DNA of 15,675 nucleotides from an uncultured Clostridium sp. (GTDB taxonomy: Bacteria > Bacillota > Clostridia > TANB77 > CAG-508). Positions 6,293 to 13,499 of the stretch are shown here, one piece after another; positions within the stretch are counted from its first letter, which is position 1; every line of letters begins with the position of its first letter. The position numbers were made by a program, and so were the translations under genes. A model generated the notes under the pieces. That model saw only the letters and a list, made by a program, of their open reading frames with translations. It did no database searches and had not been told where the DNA came from. Location of the stretch: contig USQY01000042.1 in assembly GCA_900557045.1 (NCBI GenBank), positions 1 through 15,675 on the forward strand, written 5' to 3'.

Positions 6293-6601
6293 ATGTCAAA
6301 GGATAAGAAAATAAATATACGATTAACAGAGCAAGAAAAGAATTTAATTGAGAAAAAAGCTAATAAATGCAATATGACAATAACAAAATTTATTTTAAGT
6401 TCGTGCTTAAAAGATAAAATAGTTATAATAAATGGATTAGACAAAATGGATGTTGAACTTAGGCGAATTGGAAACAATATTAATCAACTAACAAAACTTG
6501 CAAATGAAAGAGCTATTACAACAATAAATTTAAAAGAAGTGAGAATGGATGTGATTAATATATGGCAGTTATTGAAGCAATTAGCTCAAAAGCAAACATA
6601 A
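6293..6601 (+). CDS. mobC: MobC-family relaxosome accessory protein
   Basis: A small DNA-binding protein that helps the relaxase open DNA at oriT. The 102-aa sequence begins with a ribbon-helix-helix-like part (KINIRLTEQEKNLIEKKA) and carries the MobC signature MDVELRRIGNNINQLTKLAN (about 52-71). AAGGAGG precedes the ATG. Its last 40 bases overlap the relaxase gene in another frame, so the two are translated together. The family call is firm. Confidence 0.88.
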   Translation: MSKDKKINIRLTEQEKNLIEKKANKCNMTITKFILSSCLKDKIVIINGLDKMDVELRRIGNNINQLTKLANERAITTINLKEVRMDVINIWQLLKQLAQKQT

Positions 6602-7725
6602 AAAGAATTATAAATTATGTTACACAAGATAAGAAAACAACTGTAGATTTAATTACTGGTAAAGACTGTATGGCAGATAGTTGTTTAGAAGAAATGTTAT
6701 ATACAAAAAATTTATACAACAAGACTGGTGGTAGGCAATATATACACATTATACAGTCATTTGATTCAAAAGATAATTTAACACCAAACCAAGTACATAA
6801 TGCAGGTTTAAAACTAGCAAATACATTTAATGGGTTTCAAGTATTAGTTGCAACACATATAGATAAAGAACATTTGCATAATCATCTGATAGTAAATTCG
6901 GTTTCATTTGAGAATGGATATAAAATTCAAATGAGTAAAAAGGACTTGCAATATTTAAAAGATTATTCAGATGAAATATGTTTAGAAATGGGAGCTTCAG
7001 TTATTCCTAAAAAAGATAAAACAAATTATATAAAAAGAAATGAATATAGAGTTGCAGAAAGAGGAGAAAGCTGGAAATTTAAGCTAATAAATGCAATAGA
7101 TTTATCAATTGCAGAAAGCACTAGTAAAGAAGATTTTATAAAAACAATAAATAAGTTAGGATATCAAGTAAATTGGACAGATACAAGAAAATATATTACT
7201 TATACCACACCAGAAGGTTATAAATGTAGAGATAATAAATTATTTGAAGAAAAATATTTGAAAGGAAACATGGAAGATGAATTTAGAAAAATTGAAAGAG
7301 AACAACAAAATAGTACAAGAAAGTCAAATAGTTCCAACAGTAGTACAAATGCACTATTATCTAATAGAGCCAACGGTGCTACAGAATATATACGATTGGA
7401 ACAAGCAGATGAAGGAAGAACTACCAAAAATAATATCAGAACGTATGGAGAAAGAATTTCAAATTATGAAGCAGAAATTACAAGATTCAGAGGAAGAGCA
7501 AACTTTGAAATTCAAAAAAATAAAATGGAAAACAAGGTTGATAGCATTCTCTCTGGGATTATTGCTATCAGCAATATGGTTCCTAACCCACAAGTAAATA
7601 AAAGACCTAGAAGGCGAATTAGAAGATATAGAATTTTATCAAAACAAGCTATGAAAGAATATGCAATGAAACAAGCTAATTCTAGTAGTTTTGATTGGTT
7701 TGATGAAGAGGAAGATGAAATGTGA
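6562..7725 (+). CDS. mobA: MOB-type relaxase (mobilization nuclease)
   Basis: It nicks one strand at oriT, stays bound to the 5' end and leads the strand to the recipient. The 387-aa protein starts MAVIEAISSKANIKRIINYV, the usual beginning of the MobA/VirD2-like family, with Y19 the likely nucleophile, and the metal-binding histidine motif THIDKEHLHNH (H99 to H108). The nuclease domain ends near 240. The rest is rich in Ser/Asn and then Arg/Lys, and overlaps a second gene in the +1 frame. No helicase or primase domain is present, as in small mobilizable elements. The start overlaps mobC by 40 bases but is supported by the family N-terminus. A terminator follows. Confidence 0.93.
   Translation: MAVIEAISSKANIKRIINYVTQDKKTTVDLITGKDCMADSCLEEMLYTKNLYNKTGGRQYIHIIQSFDSKDNLTPNQVHNAGLKLANTFNGFQVLVATHIDKEHLHNHLIVNSVSFENGYKIQMSKKDLQYLKDYSDEICLEMGASVIPKKDKTNYIKRNEYRVAERGESWKFKLINAIDLSIAESTSKEDFIKTINKLGYQVNWTDTRKYITYTTPEGYKCRDNKLFEEKYLKGNMEDEFRKIEREQQNSTRKSNSSNSSTNALLSNRANGATEYIRLEQADEGRTTKNNIRTYGERISNYEAEITRFRGRANFEIQKNKMENKVDSILSGIIAISNMVPNPQVNKRPRRRIRRYRILSKQAMKEYAMKQANSSSFDWFDEEEDEM
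7277..7597 (+). CDS. MobB-like membrane protein nested in relaxase gene
   Basis: A 106-aa frame lies wholly within the relaxase gene, +1 to it. The product looks like a designed protein, not noise: a helical acidic/basic region (about 44-80, probable coiled coil), then a basic KWKTR and a C-terminal membrane helix (about 87-103) ending FLTHK. An AAAGGA lies 10 bases before its ATG. In ColE1-like and pC221-like plasmids mobB is likewise nested out of frame inside mobA, and MobB is a helper of the relaxase with membrane contact. Analogy of position and of topology supports a MobB role; no direct sequence match is claimed. Confidence 0.6.
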   Translation: MNLEKLKENNKIVQESQIVPTVVQMHYYLIEPTVLQNIYDWNKQMKEELPKIISERMEKEFQIMKQKLQDSEEEQTLKFKKIKWKTRLIAFSLGLLLSAIWFLTHK

Positions 7726-7763
7726 TTTGAACTTAATTGATAAATAATGATTAAAATTTAAGG

Positions 7764-7797
7764 ATAGATTACTTGAAAAAAGTAGTCTATTTTTTTT
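7764..7797 (+). terminator. Terminator after relaxase
   Basis: An 11-bp stem with one G-T pair (7764-7774 with 7780-7790), short loop, then seven T residues. It separates the mobilization operon from the cargo unit. Confidence 0.85.
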
Positions 7798-7816
7798 CAA
7801 AAAATCACTAAAAGTA

Positions 7817-7845
7817 TTGTCATTATTTTGGTGATGCTATATAAT
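7817..7845 (+). promoter_or_regulatory. Promoter of the cargo unit
   Basis: TTGTCA (7817-7822), a 17-bp spacer, TATAAT (7840-7845), with TG upstream of the -10. It gives the two cargo genes a transcript of their own, with a leader of about 125 nt. No copy of the repressor palindrome is present, so the cargo seems not to be under the element's repressor. Confidence 0.78.
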
Positions 7846-7932
7846 GAAAATATAAGAATAGCTAGATTTTGTCAAAAGATAAAATGTTAATAAATATTAA
7901 GAAATCTTGTTGAGTAAGGCAAGGCATAAAAA

Positions 7933-7961
7933 TTTCAATATTCTTTAAAAGAATATTGAAA
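7933..7961. promoter_or_regulatory. Perfect 29-bp dyad before cargo gene
   Basis: TTTCAATATTCTTT (7933-7946), a central A, and its exact complement AAAGAATATTGAAA (7948-7961), five to ten bases before the AAGGAG ribosome site of the cargo gene. No T run follows, so it is not a normal terminator. It could be an operator for an unknown regulator or an RNA hairpin limiting translation. Confidence 0.6.
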
Positions 7962-7976
7962 AACTAAGGAGAAAAA

Positions 7977-9626
7977 ATGGAAATAAAAGTTGAAAAGAAG
8001 AGTGGAGATCCATTAAAAGATATATTAGATACAATTTTGAATTTGGATGAAAAAAATTTTAAAAGTGCAACCGAAACTACAGTACTGTGGGATCAAGGGT
8101 TAAGTTTCTATTATGATGATAAAAAAATAGAATTACCAATATCTATTATTTTTAATTATTTAGACAAGTCAATTTTAAATTATGAAGAAGATTCTATACA
8201 ACACAGACGAATAGAAGAAATAATAAAGTCAAGAAATGAAGAACGCTGCTATAGTACGCTTTGTGAAGACAGTGAAGGAATTGAAGATGTTGAATATTTA
8301 ATGGTAAAAAAGGCATTTGAAATATTAAAAAATGAAGAACTTTTTGAAAAGTTTAAAAATTTTGAAGAAAACAAAGAACTTTTTAAATTACCAAATGCAC
8401 TTGCAAAAAGGTCACAGAATATACAAAATTATCTTAGGGTAATGATAAGTATTTTTGGAAATATTGATAAACAAGGGCAACTTGTAAATACTAATCGAAT
8501 ATTAGACGATTTTTATATTCCAGATATTGAAAATTACAAACAAAAATTTAAAGAATTATATAAAACATATGAATCACAACTAAAAGAAGAAACAAAAAAA
8601 TTAAAATGTAGGTTCGATGCTCGTAAAGTTGATGATGTCGTGTCTATTTTTGATGAAGACTCTGAATGGCAATTAAATGAAAAAATAAAAACTGAGATTT
8701 TAAATGGAATGCCAGAAGAAATGTCTGCTGAAGAAAAAGCGATATTCATCTATACCAAAATGTGTAAGCTGTTTACATATGATGAAGGATATGTATATAG
8801 AGAACAAGAACAAGGAAATAAAATAAATTATACTTCACAATTTTCCAAGAAGCACCTAGAGGCTTTAACAATCGAAAGTCGAATAACATGCTTTGACTTT
8901 TCTAGAATTTATAAAAAAATTATAGATGGATTAGATGAACAGATGACAGCTGTTATACTTACACAAGGTATTAATAAGGGACATTTTTATATTGGATTTG
9001 CAACAGAAAATTGTCAAGCAACATTAGAAGCTATTAATATAACTAATAAAGATGGATTTGAAGCAAATGATTTAGCCAGAGCAAAGAATAATATGAAATT
9101 AGATGGTATAAAATTTGTTTCAGGGAAAAAAGATGTATTAGTAAATGCGACAAGAAAAGGGCATGCTAGTGCTTTGAACATTCAAGAACAAGCTACAGTA
9201 GATTATGTAAAAGAATTAATAGAAGTGGATTCAGTTGAAAAAGAGGATAAAACTGAAATTGAAAGTATAGAGCTATTACAAAATTTAATAGCTAAAATGC
9301 AAAAATTAAAAATATCCGGTAATGAATTTGTTATGTTTTTTAATGATGCATTTCGAAGATTTGGAATTTTAAAAGACAGTTTAGAGCGTTCATTTGTTGG
9401 AGAGGTTACAAATGAAGAAAGTTCAAAAACTTATAAAAGAAAAATATGGTTGAGAGAAAAACAAGCAGATGAGACAGGAAAACATCCAATGTATTTGATA
9501 GATACAGAAACATTAGAAATTTCTGATGTTACAGAATTGCAAATGATAGAAAAATTAAAAAATGGCGAATTGGTATATGAAAATAAAGAACATCAAATGA
9601 ATGAATTTGAGTTGGAGGGAAAATAA
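7977..9626 (+). CDS. Transglutaminase/papain-like domain protein, cargo
   Basis: The middle of this 549-aa protein (about 250-355) has the order of a transglutaminase-like cysteine enzyme: a helix with AEEKAIFIYTKMCKLFTYDE, then ITCFDFSRIYKKI with a candidate nucleophile C305 at the start of a helix, then NKGHFYIGF with H336, then TLEAIN where E351 or a nearby polar residue could be the third member. The N-terminal 240 residues are helical and unrecognised, and the C-terminal 150 (410-549) also. No signal peptide or membrane segment, so it acts in the cytoplasm or is delivered by another system. AAGGAG precedes the ATG. It is followed at once by a small partner gene. Possible roles are an intracellular effector or defence protease; neither is shown. 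The fold call is tentative. Confidence 0.6.
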   Translation: MEIKVEKKSGDPLKDILDTILNLDEKNFKSATETTVLWDQGLSFYYDDKKIELPISIIFNYLDKSILNYEEDSIQHRRIEEIIKSRNEERCYSTLCEDSEGIEDVEYLMVKKAFEILKNEELFEKFKNFEENKELFKLPNALAKRSQNIQNYLRVMISIFGNIDKQGQLVNTNRILDDFYIPDIENYKQKFKELYKTYESQLKEETKKLKCRFDARKVDDVVSIFDEDSEWQLNEKIKTEILNGMPEEMSAEEKAIFIYTKMCKLFTYDEGYVYREQEQGNKINYTSQFSKKHLEALTIESRITCFDFSRIYKKIIDGLDEQMTAVILTQGINKGHFYIGFATENCQATLEAINITNKDGFEANDLARAKNNMKLDGIKFVSGKKDVLVNATRKGHASALNIQEQATVDYVKELIEVDSVEKEDKTEIESIELLQNLIAKMQKLKISGNEFVMFFNDAFRRFGILKDSLERSFVGEVTNEESSKTYKRKIWLREKQADETGKHPMYLIDTETLEISDVTELQMIEKLKNGELVYENKEHQMNEFELEGK

Positions 9627-9627
9627 T

Positions 9628-10050
9628 ATGACTCTTATTGACGAATTAAAAGTAATGAATTACTCAATTATAGATTGTTTGAAAGTCAAAGGTATAAGCA
9701 TAAAAAAGAATGACCTTATTAAAGAAATATTAAAAGATGAAGCATGTTTCTTTAAAATGAAAAAAGAAGAAGCATTTGTTGTTTTGAAAAACTTAAGAGT
9801 ATCAAATGATATGTTGGAAGAAACTTATAAAGAACTAACAAATAAGAAGGAATTCTATAGGCTTTATAATGAGGGAATAATAAATGAAAATGATAAAGAC
9901 TTAAAAATTAAGTATGATATGTATAATAGTAATTTATTTAAATCAGAAATACAAAATATAAAAAAAGAAGAAGTAGCATTAGTTGAAGTAAAAGAAGAAA
10001 AATGGTATAAAAAATTATTTGCATTTTTTAAAAAATTATTTAAAAAGTAG
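9628..10050 (+). CDS. 140-aa partner with cationic amphipathic tail
   Basis: No family is recognised. The ATG at 9628 is chosen over an upstream ATG at 9601 because GGAGGG stands nine bases before it; the start is one base after the stop of the cysteine-enzyme gene, so they are coupled. The protein is helical and highly charged. Its last 16 residues, KWYKKLFAFFKKLFKK, form a basic amphipathic helix with aromatic and Leu residues on one face, of the type that lies on membranes. It may place a complex at the membrane or disturb it. Its only clear companion is the cysteine-enzyme gene, so they are likely one functional unit. Confidence 0.65.
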   Translation: MTLIDELKVMNYSIIDCLKVKGISIKKNDLIKEILKDEACFFKMKKEEAFVVLKNLRVSNDMLEETYKELTNKKEFYRLYNEGIINENDKDLKIKYDMYNSNLFKSEIQNIKKEEVALVEVKEEKWYKKLFAFFKKLFKK

Positions 10051-10064
10051 TTTATAGTTATTAA

Positions 10065-10124
10065 TTTTGAATGCAATTTTTACATTCAAAAAATAAATCT
10101 TGAATGCAATAATGAATGCAGTAG
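10065..10124. repeat. Right integrase arm-type sites (candidate)
   Basis: Four TTGAATG-type motifs lie within 60 bp: TTGAATGCA at 10067-10075, TTTTGAATGTA inverted at 10081-10091, TTGAATGCA at 10100-10108, and TGAATGCAGTAG at 10113-10124. The last is identical to the left-end site at 1135-1146. Clustered, repeated at both ends and next to the att core, they are good candidates for integrase arm binding. Confidence 0.65.
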
Positions 10125-10161
10125 CACAAATATAGAGGAATTTTGAGAAAGTTGGAAAAAT

Positions 10162-10183
10162 AAAAAAAGGCTTAAAATAGCCT
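10162..10183 (-). terminator. Leftward terminator below tRNA-Pro
   Basis: On the minus strand, AGGCT, a 6-nt loop, AGCCT and seven T residues. The stem is only 5 bp, so strength is uncertain. It would stop transcription coming from tRNA-Pro into the element, replacing the original terminator displaced by the insertion. Confidence 0.5.
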
Positions 10184-10194
10184 AATAAAAGTTT

Positions 10195-10220
10195 AAGGAG
10201 CTTGTAAAAAGCTCCTTTTT
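10195..10220 (+). terminator. Rightward terminator of cargo unit
   Basis: AAGGAGCTT (10195-10203), loop GTAAA, AAGCTCCTT (10209-10217), then T residues, ending just before the att core. It prevents read-through from the cargo genes into tRNA-Pro in antisense. Confidence 0.82.
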
Positions 10221-10221
10221 C

Positions 10222-10237
10222 TGGTCGAGGCGACAGG
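10222..10237. repeat. Right attachment-site core in tRNA-Pro
   Basis: TGGTCGAGGCGACAGG, the 3' 16 nt of tRNA-Pro (minus strand), identical to 1062-1077. The repeat begins exactly with the encoded CCA. Confidence 0.92.
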
Positions 10238-10297
10238 GATCGAACCTGCGACCTCATGGTCCCAAACCACGCGCGCTACCAACTGCGCTACGCCTCG
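10222..10297 (-). tRNA. tRNA-Pro (TGG), integration target
   Basis: 76 nt with encoded CCA. The acceptor stem CGAGGCG pairs with CGCCTCG, followed by discriminator A. The anticodon loop TTTGGGA gives anticodon TGG (10264-10262 on the minus strand). D- and T-arms are normal (GTTCGATCC in the T arm). The gene is intact: the element supplies an identical 3' end, so proline decoding is kept after insertion. Confidence 0.95.
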
Positions 10298-10404
10298 ATT
10301 ACTTATCTTATAGTAAATGTATACTCAAGACTTATATAATATAACATAATTCTAACTAATTTTCAATACCTTTTTAAAAATTTTTGTAAAAAATAATTTT
10401 TCTC

Positions 10405-10433
10405 TTGAAAATTATTAAAAAAACAGTTATAAT
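10405..10433 (+). promoter_or_regulatory. Promoter of tRNA-Arg
   Basis: TTGAAA (10405-10410), a 17-bp spacer and TATAAT (10428-10433), placing the start point a few bases before the mature tRNA. Confidence 0.78.
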
Positions 10434-10446
10434 AATATATAGTTTT

Positions 10447-10523
<77 letters not shown>

Positions 10524-10528
10524 TATAT

Positions 10529-10569
10529 AAAAAATGGATATCTGAGTTATCATCATATATCCATTTTTT
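10529..10569. terminator. Bidirectional terminator, tRNA-Arg / oxidoreductase
   Basis: A 13-bp stem (10529-10541 with 10557-10569) with A-rich and T-rich arms and a 15-nt loop lies between the converging tRNA-Arg and oxidoreductase genes and can serve both. Confidence 0.75.
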
Positions 10570-10590
10570 ATTTTATTCTTATTATTTAAT

Positions 10591-12111
10591 TCAACTTAAA
10601 TCAATTCTATGCAAATTATTAACGGTAGGCTCTGTTATAATATTTCCCATATAATCATATCTAGACCCATGGCATGGACAATCCCATGTTTTTTCTAAAT
10701 TATTCCAAGACACCAAACAGCCCAAATGACCACAATATGGCTTTACTGCAAAAACTTCTCCATCATCTCTTTTATAAATCCCTACCTTTTTCCCATTTAA
10801 ATCTACTACTCCACCATCTCCTAATTTTATATCATCATACATTGTATTTGCTGATTTCATTTTATTAAAAAATAAAGAATTTGTACTTTCCTTTAAGATA
10901 TTACCAAATTCTTTAATATTCCTAATTGGTTCTAACCTTGTTGCTGTATAAATATTTGCATATTTACTTTCTTTTTTTAGTATTAAATCTGATATAATTT
11001 TTCCTGCAACATGTGCTGTACTCATTCCCCATTTTTTAAAACCTGTAGCTACATACATATTTGGCAATAAATTTGAAAATTTACCTATATATGGTATTTT
11101 ATCTAGTGTTACACAATCCTCTGTCGACCATTTAAACATAACCTTTGCATCTGGATAATATTTTTTTATATAGTTTTCTAAATTAATAAAATTATCTTCC
11201 ATTTTTATATTTGTTTGACCTGTTTTATGCCCTGAACCTGAAACTATTAATAAGTTTTTTCCATTATATTTAGCTGTCCTAAATGAAATTACAGGCTCAG
11301 ATGATTGAATATACATTCCTTCAATTATATTTTCATTTTCTTTTTTCCCTGTATCTACTGCAATAGCATATGTTTTATCTTGGTACATTTTACTAAAATA
11401 TATTCCTGGAAAATTTTTTATTGGATAATGTGTTGCTATGACTACTTTTTTTGCAGTCACTCTATTTTTTCCAGATTTTATAGAGTATTTTTCTCCTATT
11501 TTTTCAATTTTTTCAACTTTACTATTTTCAAATATTTTTGCTCCTTTTTTTGATATTCTCTCAAATAATTGAATTGTATATTTTCTTGCATTAAATTGTG
11601 CTTGATTTTTAAATTTAATACTACCATTTACATTTTCCGCTGGTATATCTATATTTTCTATATATTCAGCATTAAAACCTATTTTCTCTAATACCTCTAT
11701 TTCTTGTTTTATTTTTTCTAATTCACTAATATTAGTTGCAAAAACATAAGCATCTTTTTTCTCAAAATCGCAATCAATATTTTCTTTTTTTACTATTTCT
11801 TCTGCAAGTTGTATTCCCTGTTCATTAGACTCTAAATATGATTTTGCAAAGTTTAATCCATATTCATTTTCTAAATATTTATAAAATAATCCATGTTGGC
11901 TTGTTAACTTAGCAGTAGAATTTGCTGTTACTCCCATACATATTTTACTTTTTTCCAATACTATTACATTTAATCCCTTTTGAATTAACAAATATGCAGT
12001 TACTGCTCCAACTATTCCTCCTCCGATTACACAAACATCAGCTGTTTCATCTTTTTCTAATATTGGATAATTTGTTTCTTTACTATCTACAATCCATAAT
12101 GATTTTTCCAA
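10591..12111 (-). CDS. FAD-dependent oxidoreductase with C-terminal Rieske domain
   Basis: A DAO-type flavoprotein fused to a [2Fe-2S] Rieske domain, the architecture of Bacillus YhfW-like proteins. Residues 24-60 hold the FAD-binding VCVIGGGIVGA and the acidic VLEK end; the DAO fold continues to about 400 (GFKKWGMSTAHVAG near 358-371 closes the FAD site). The Rieske part (about 425-506) has ligands C460, H462, C478 and H481, plus C465 and C480 that would form the disulfide typical of bc1-type high-potential clusters. The start codon is TTG, supported by AGGAGG six bases before. It follows the HtrA gene by 35 bases on the same strand, likely one operon. Substrate unknown; an amine or amino-acid-like donor is only a family guess. 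Confidence 0.88.
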   Translation of the reverse strand: MEKSLWIVDSKETNYPILEKDETADVCVIGGGIVGAVTAYLLIQKGLNVIVLEKSKICMGVTANSTAKLTSQHGLFYKYLENEYGLNFAKSYLESNEQGIQLAEEIVKKENIDCDFEKKDAYVFATNISELEKIKQEIEVLEKIGFNAEYIENIDIPAENVNGSIKFKNQAQFNARKYTIQLFERISKKGAKIFENSKVEKIEKIGEKYSIKSGKNRVTAKKVVIATHYPIKNFPGIYFSKMYQDKTYAIAVDTGKKENENIIEGMYIQSSEPVISFRTAKYNGKNLLIVSGSGHKTGQTNIKMEDNFINLENYIKKYYPDAKVMFKWSTEDCVTLDKIPYIGKFSNLLPNMYVATGFKKWGMSTAHVAGKIISDLILKKESKYANIYTATRLEPIRNIKEFGNILKESTNSLFFNKMKSANTMYDDIKLGDGGVVDLNGKKVGIYKRDDGEVFAVKPYCGHLGCLVSWNNLEKTWDCPCHGSRYDYMGNIITEPTVNNLHRIDLS

Positions 12112-12146
12112 AATAAACCTCCTAAAATAAATATTTTTAATAAATT

Positions 12147-13268
12147 TTATTTTCGTAATAATTTCACTCCAATTTGTATTTCTCTATTGTTTCTTAATAT
12201 TGTTAAATTTACATTGTCACCTATGTTTTTTCCATATATATATTCTCGCAAATCACACATTTTTTCTAATGCTGTATTATCTATTTTTGTTATAACATCT
12301 CCTATTTGTAACCCACTTTTATATGCTGAAGAATCCATTGAAATTTGTGCAACATATATTCCTGTATCAAATTTTATATTAGAATTTAAATATGGTATAA
12401 CATTTTTATCATATGCAAATATTCCTATACTAGCTTCTTCAAATTTTCCTTCGCTTTCTAATTTTTTTATTATAGGTTTCACAACATTTATAGGAACAGC
12501 AAAACCTATCCCTTCTGCTGATGTTATTTTTACTGTATTAATTCCAATTATTTCTCCATTATTATTTATTAGGGGGCCACCACTATTTCCAGGATTAATT
12601 GTTGCGTCTGTTTGAATTAAATTTGACATATATATTTCTTTTTCATTTTCTTTAAATTTTATTGTTCTATTTAATGCACTTACAATTCCTGATGTAACTG
12701 TTTTCTGAAATTCAAATCCAATTGGATTTCCTATTGCATACACACTTTCTCCTACTTTCACTAAATTTGAATCTCCTAATTTTGCATAATTTATGCATTT
12801 CATATTTATTTTTATAATTGATAAATCTAAATTTGAATCTGACCATACAACAAATGCATTATAATTTTTTCCATCCTCCATTGTCACATAACATGTACTA
12901 TTTTTAGGTCCCGAAACATGCTCATTTGTTAATATATATCCACTTTCTGAAACAATTACTCCACTACCAATTCCCATTTGTGTAATACCATCCTCAGAAA
13001 AAACAGTATTTCCATTATTTTTTAATTTTGAAATTCCAACAACACTATTAGTCACTGTTTCCAGCATTTGAGTAATTGTTATATCTTCTTCTTTTCTTTC
13101 ATTAATCGTTTGAGATAACCTTTTGGCATCAACTTCATTGTATTCTTTTACCTCTATACCTGCATATATTCTAAACAACATAACTCCACCCAAAACTAAT
13201 ATAACAGCAATTGAAAAAAGTATTATTTTTTTTTTTATTTTTCTCCTTTTTTGTATTTCTACATACAT
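12147..13268 (-). CDS. HtrA/DegP-type serine protease with PDZ domain
   Basis: A membrane-anchored protease for misfolded envelope proteins. From the chosen start it has 373 aa: a basic tail, a membrane helix (about 14-34), then a trypsin-like domain with triad H117 (TNEHV), D148 (NLDLS) and S229 (NPGNSGGP), and one PDZ domain (about 285-368, with GLQIGDVITKID). The start at 13268 is preferred because AGAGGTGAT stands just before it; an in-frame ATG seven codons upstream (13289) lacks a ribosome site. The catalytic domain faces outside. It is probably transcribed with the following FAD-Rieske gene, a pairing that suggests a shared envelope or redox stress context. All catalytic residues are present. 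Confidence 0.92.
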   Translation of the reverse strand: MYVEIQKRRKIKKKIILFSIAVILVLGGVMLFRIYAGIEVKEYNEVDAKRLSQTINERKEEDITITQMLETVTNSVVGISKLKNNGNTVFSEDGITQMGIGSGVIVSESGYILTNEHVSGPKNSTCYVTMEDGKNYNAFVVWSDSNLDLSIIKINMKCINYAKLGDSNLVKVGESVYAIGNPIGFEFQKTVTSGIVSALNRTIKFKENEKEIYMSNLIQTDATINPGNSGGPLINNNGEIIGINTVKITSAEGIGFAVPINVVKPIIKKLESEGKFEEASIGIFAYDKNVIPYLNSNIKFDTGIYVAQISMDSSAYKSGLQIGDVITKIDNTALEKMCDLREYIYGKNIGDNVNLTILRNNREIQIGVKLLRK

Positions 13269-13432
13269 ACTATCACCTCTAACAATCATGTTATTACTAT
13301 ATTTTCCAAATTAAGGATATTTATTCATATAAGATTATTAATATTAAAATTATGTTTTTTCAAACATTACAACTAGAAATTACTTTGTAATTTAACGCAT
13401 ATTTTACACAATTAAAGTTTTTAATTTTTATA

Positions 13433-13461
13433 TTGTAAATTTTACCATTTAATGATATAAT
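13433..13461 (+). promoter_or_regulatory. Promoter of the dnaD-like / dnaI-like operon
   Basis: TTGTAA (13433-13438), a 17-bp spacer and TATAAT (13456-13461) with an extended -10 TG one base before. The leader is about 32 nt. Confidence 0.78.
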
Positions 13462-13499
13462 TTCACCAAATATGTAACACAATAAATGGAGGAAGTAAT

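Larger units (their letters stand above)
1062..10237. mobile_element. Integrative mobilizable element in tRNA-Pro
   Basis: Bounded by a 16-bp direct repeat, TGGTCGAGGCGACAGG, at 1062-1077 and 10222-10237. The right copy is the 3' end (with CCA) of an intact tRNA-Pro gene. Excision would give a circle of 9,160 bp. Contents: repressor, Fic, AbiTii and a membrane protein leftward; excisionase-like protein, 51-aa protein, replication protein, tyrosine integrase, candidate oriT, mobC, relaxase with nested mobB-like gene, and a two-gene cargo rightward. No VirB4, coupling protein or other type IV secretion gene is present, so it should be mobilizable rather than self-transmissible. Integrase and both ends look intact, so it may still be active. 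The integrase gene is in the middle of the element, not beside the tRNA as is common. Confidence 0.9.

Noticed and set aside
9601..9627. Nine-codon extension of the 140-aa cargo gene
   Set aside because: Overlaps the previous coding end and has no ribosome site, whereas GGAGGG stands properly before the ATG at 9628.
1062..10237. Prophage or full conjugative element
   Set aside because: No structural, terminase, lysis, VirB4 or coupling-protein gene is present; the mob genes and size fit an IME.
10036..10257. 73-codon minus-strand frame running across the right att site and tRNA-Pro
   Set aside because: It reads through a tRNA gene, terminators and repeats; no ribosome site.
10557..10569. 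TATCCATTTT at the tRNA-Arg terminator resembles the repressor operator
   Set aside because: Only half of the palindrome is present and it is one arm of the terminator stem, with the T run explaining the match; it is also outside the element.
12187..12615. 142-codon plus-strand frame opposite the HtrA gene
   Set aside because: Antisense of a well-supported protease with intact catalytic residues.
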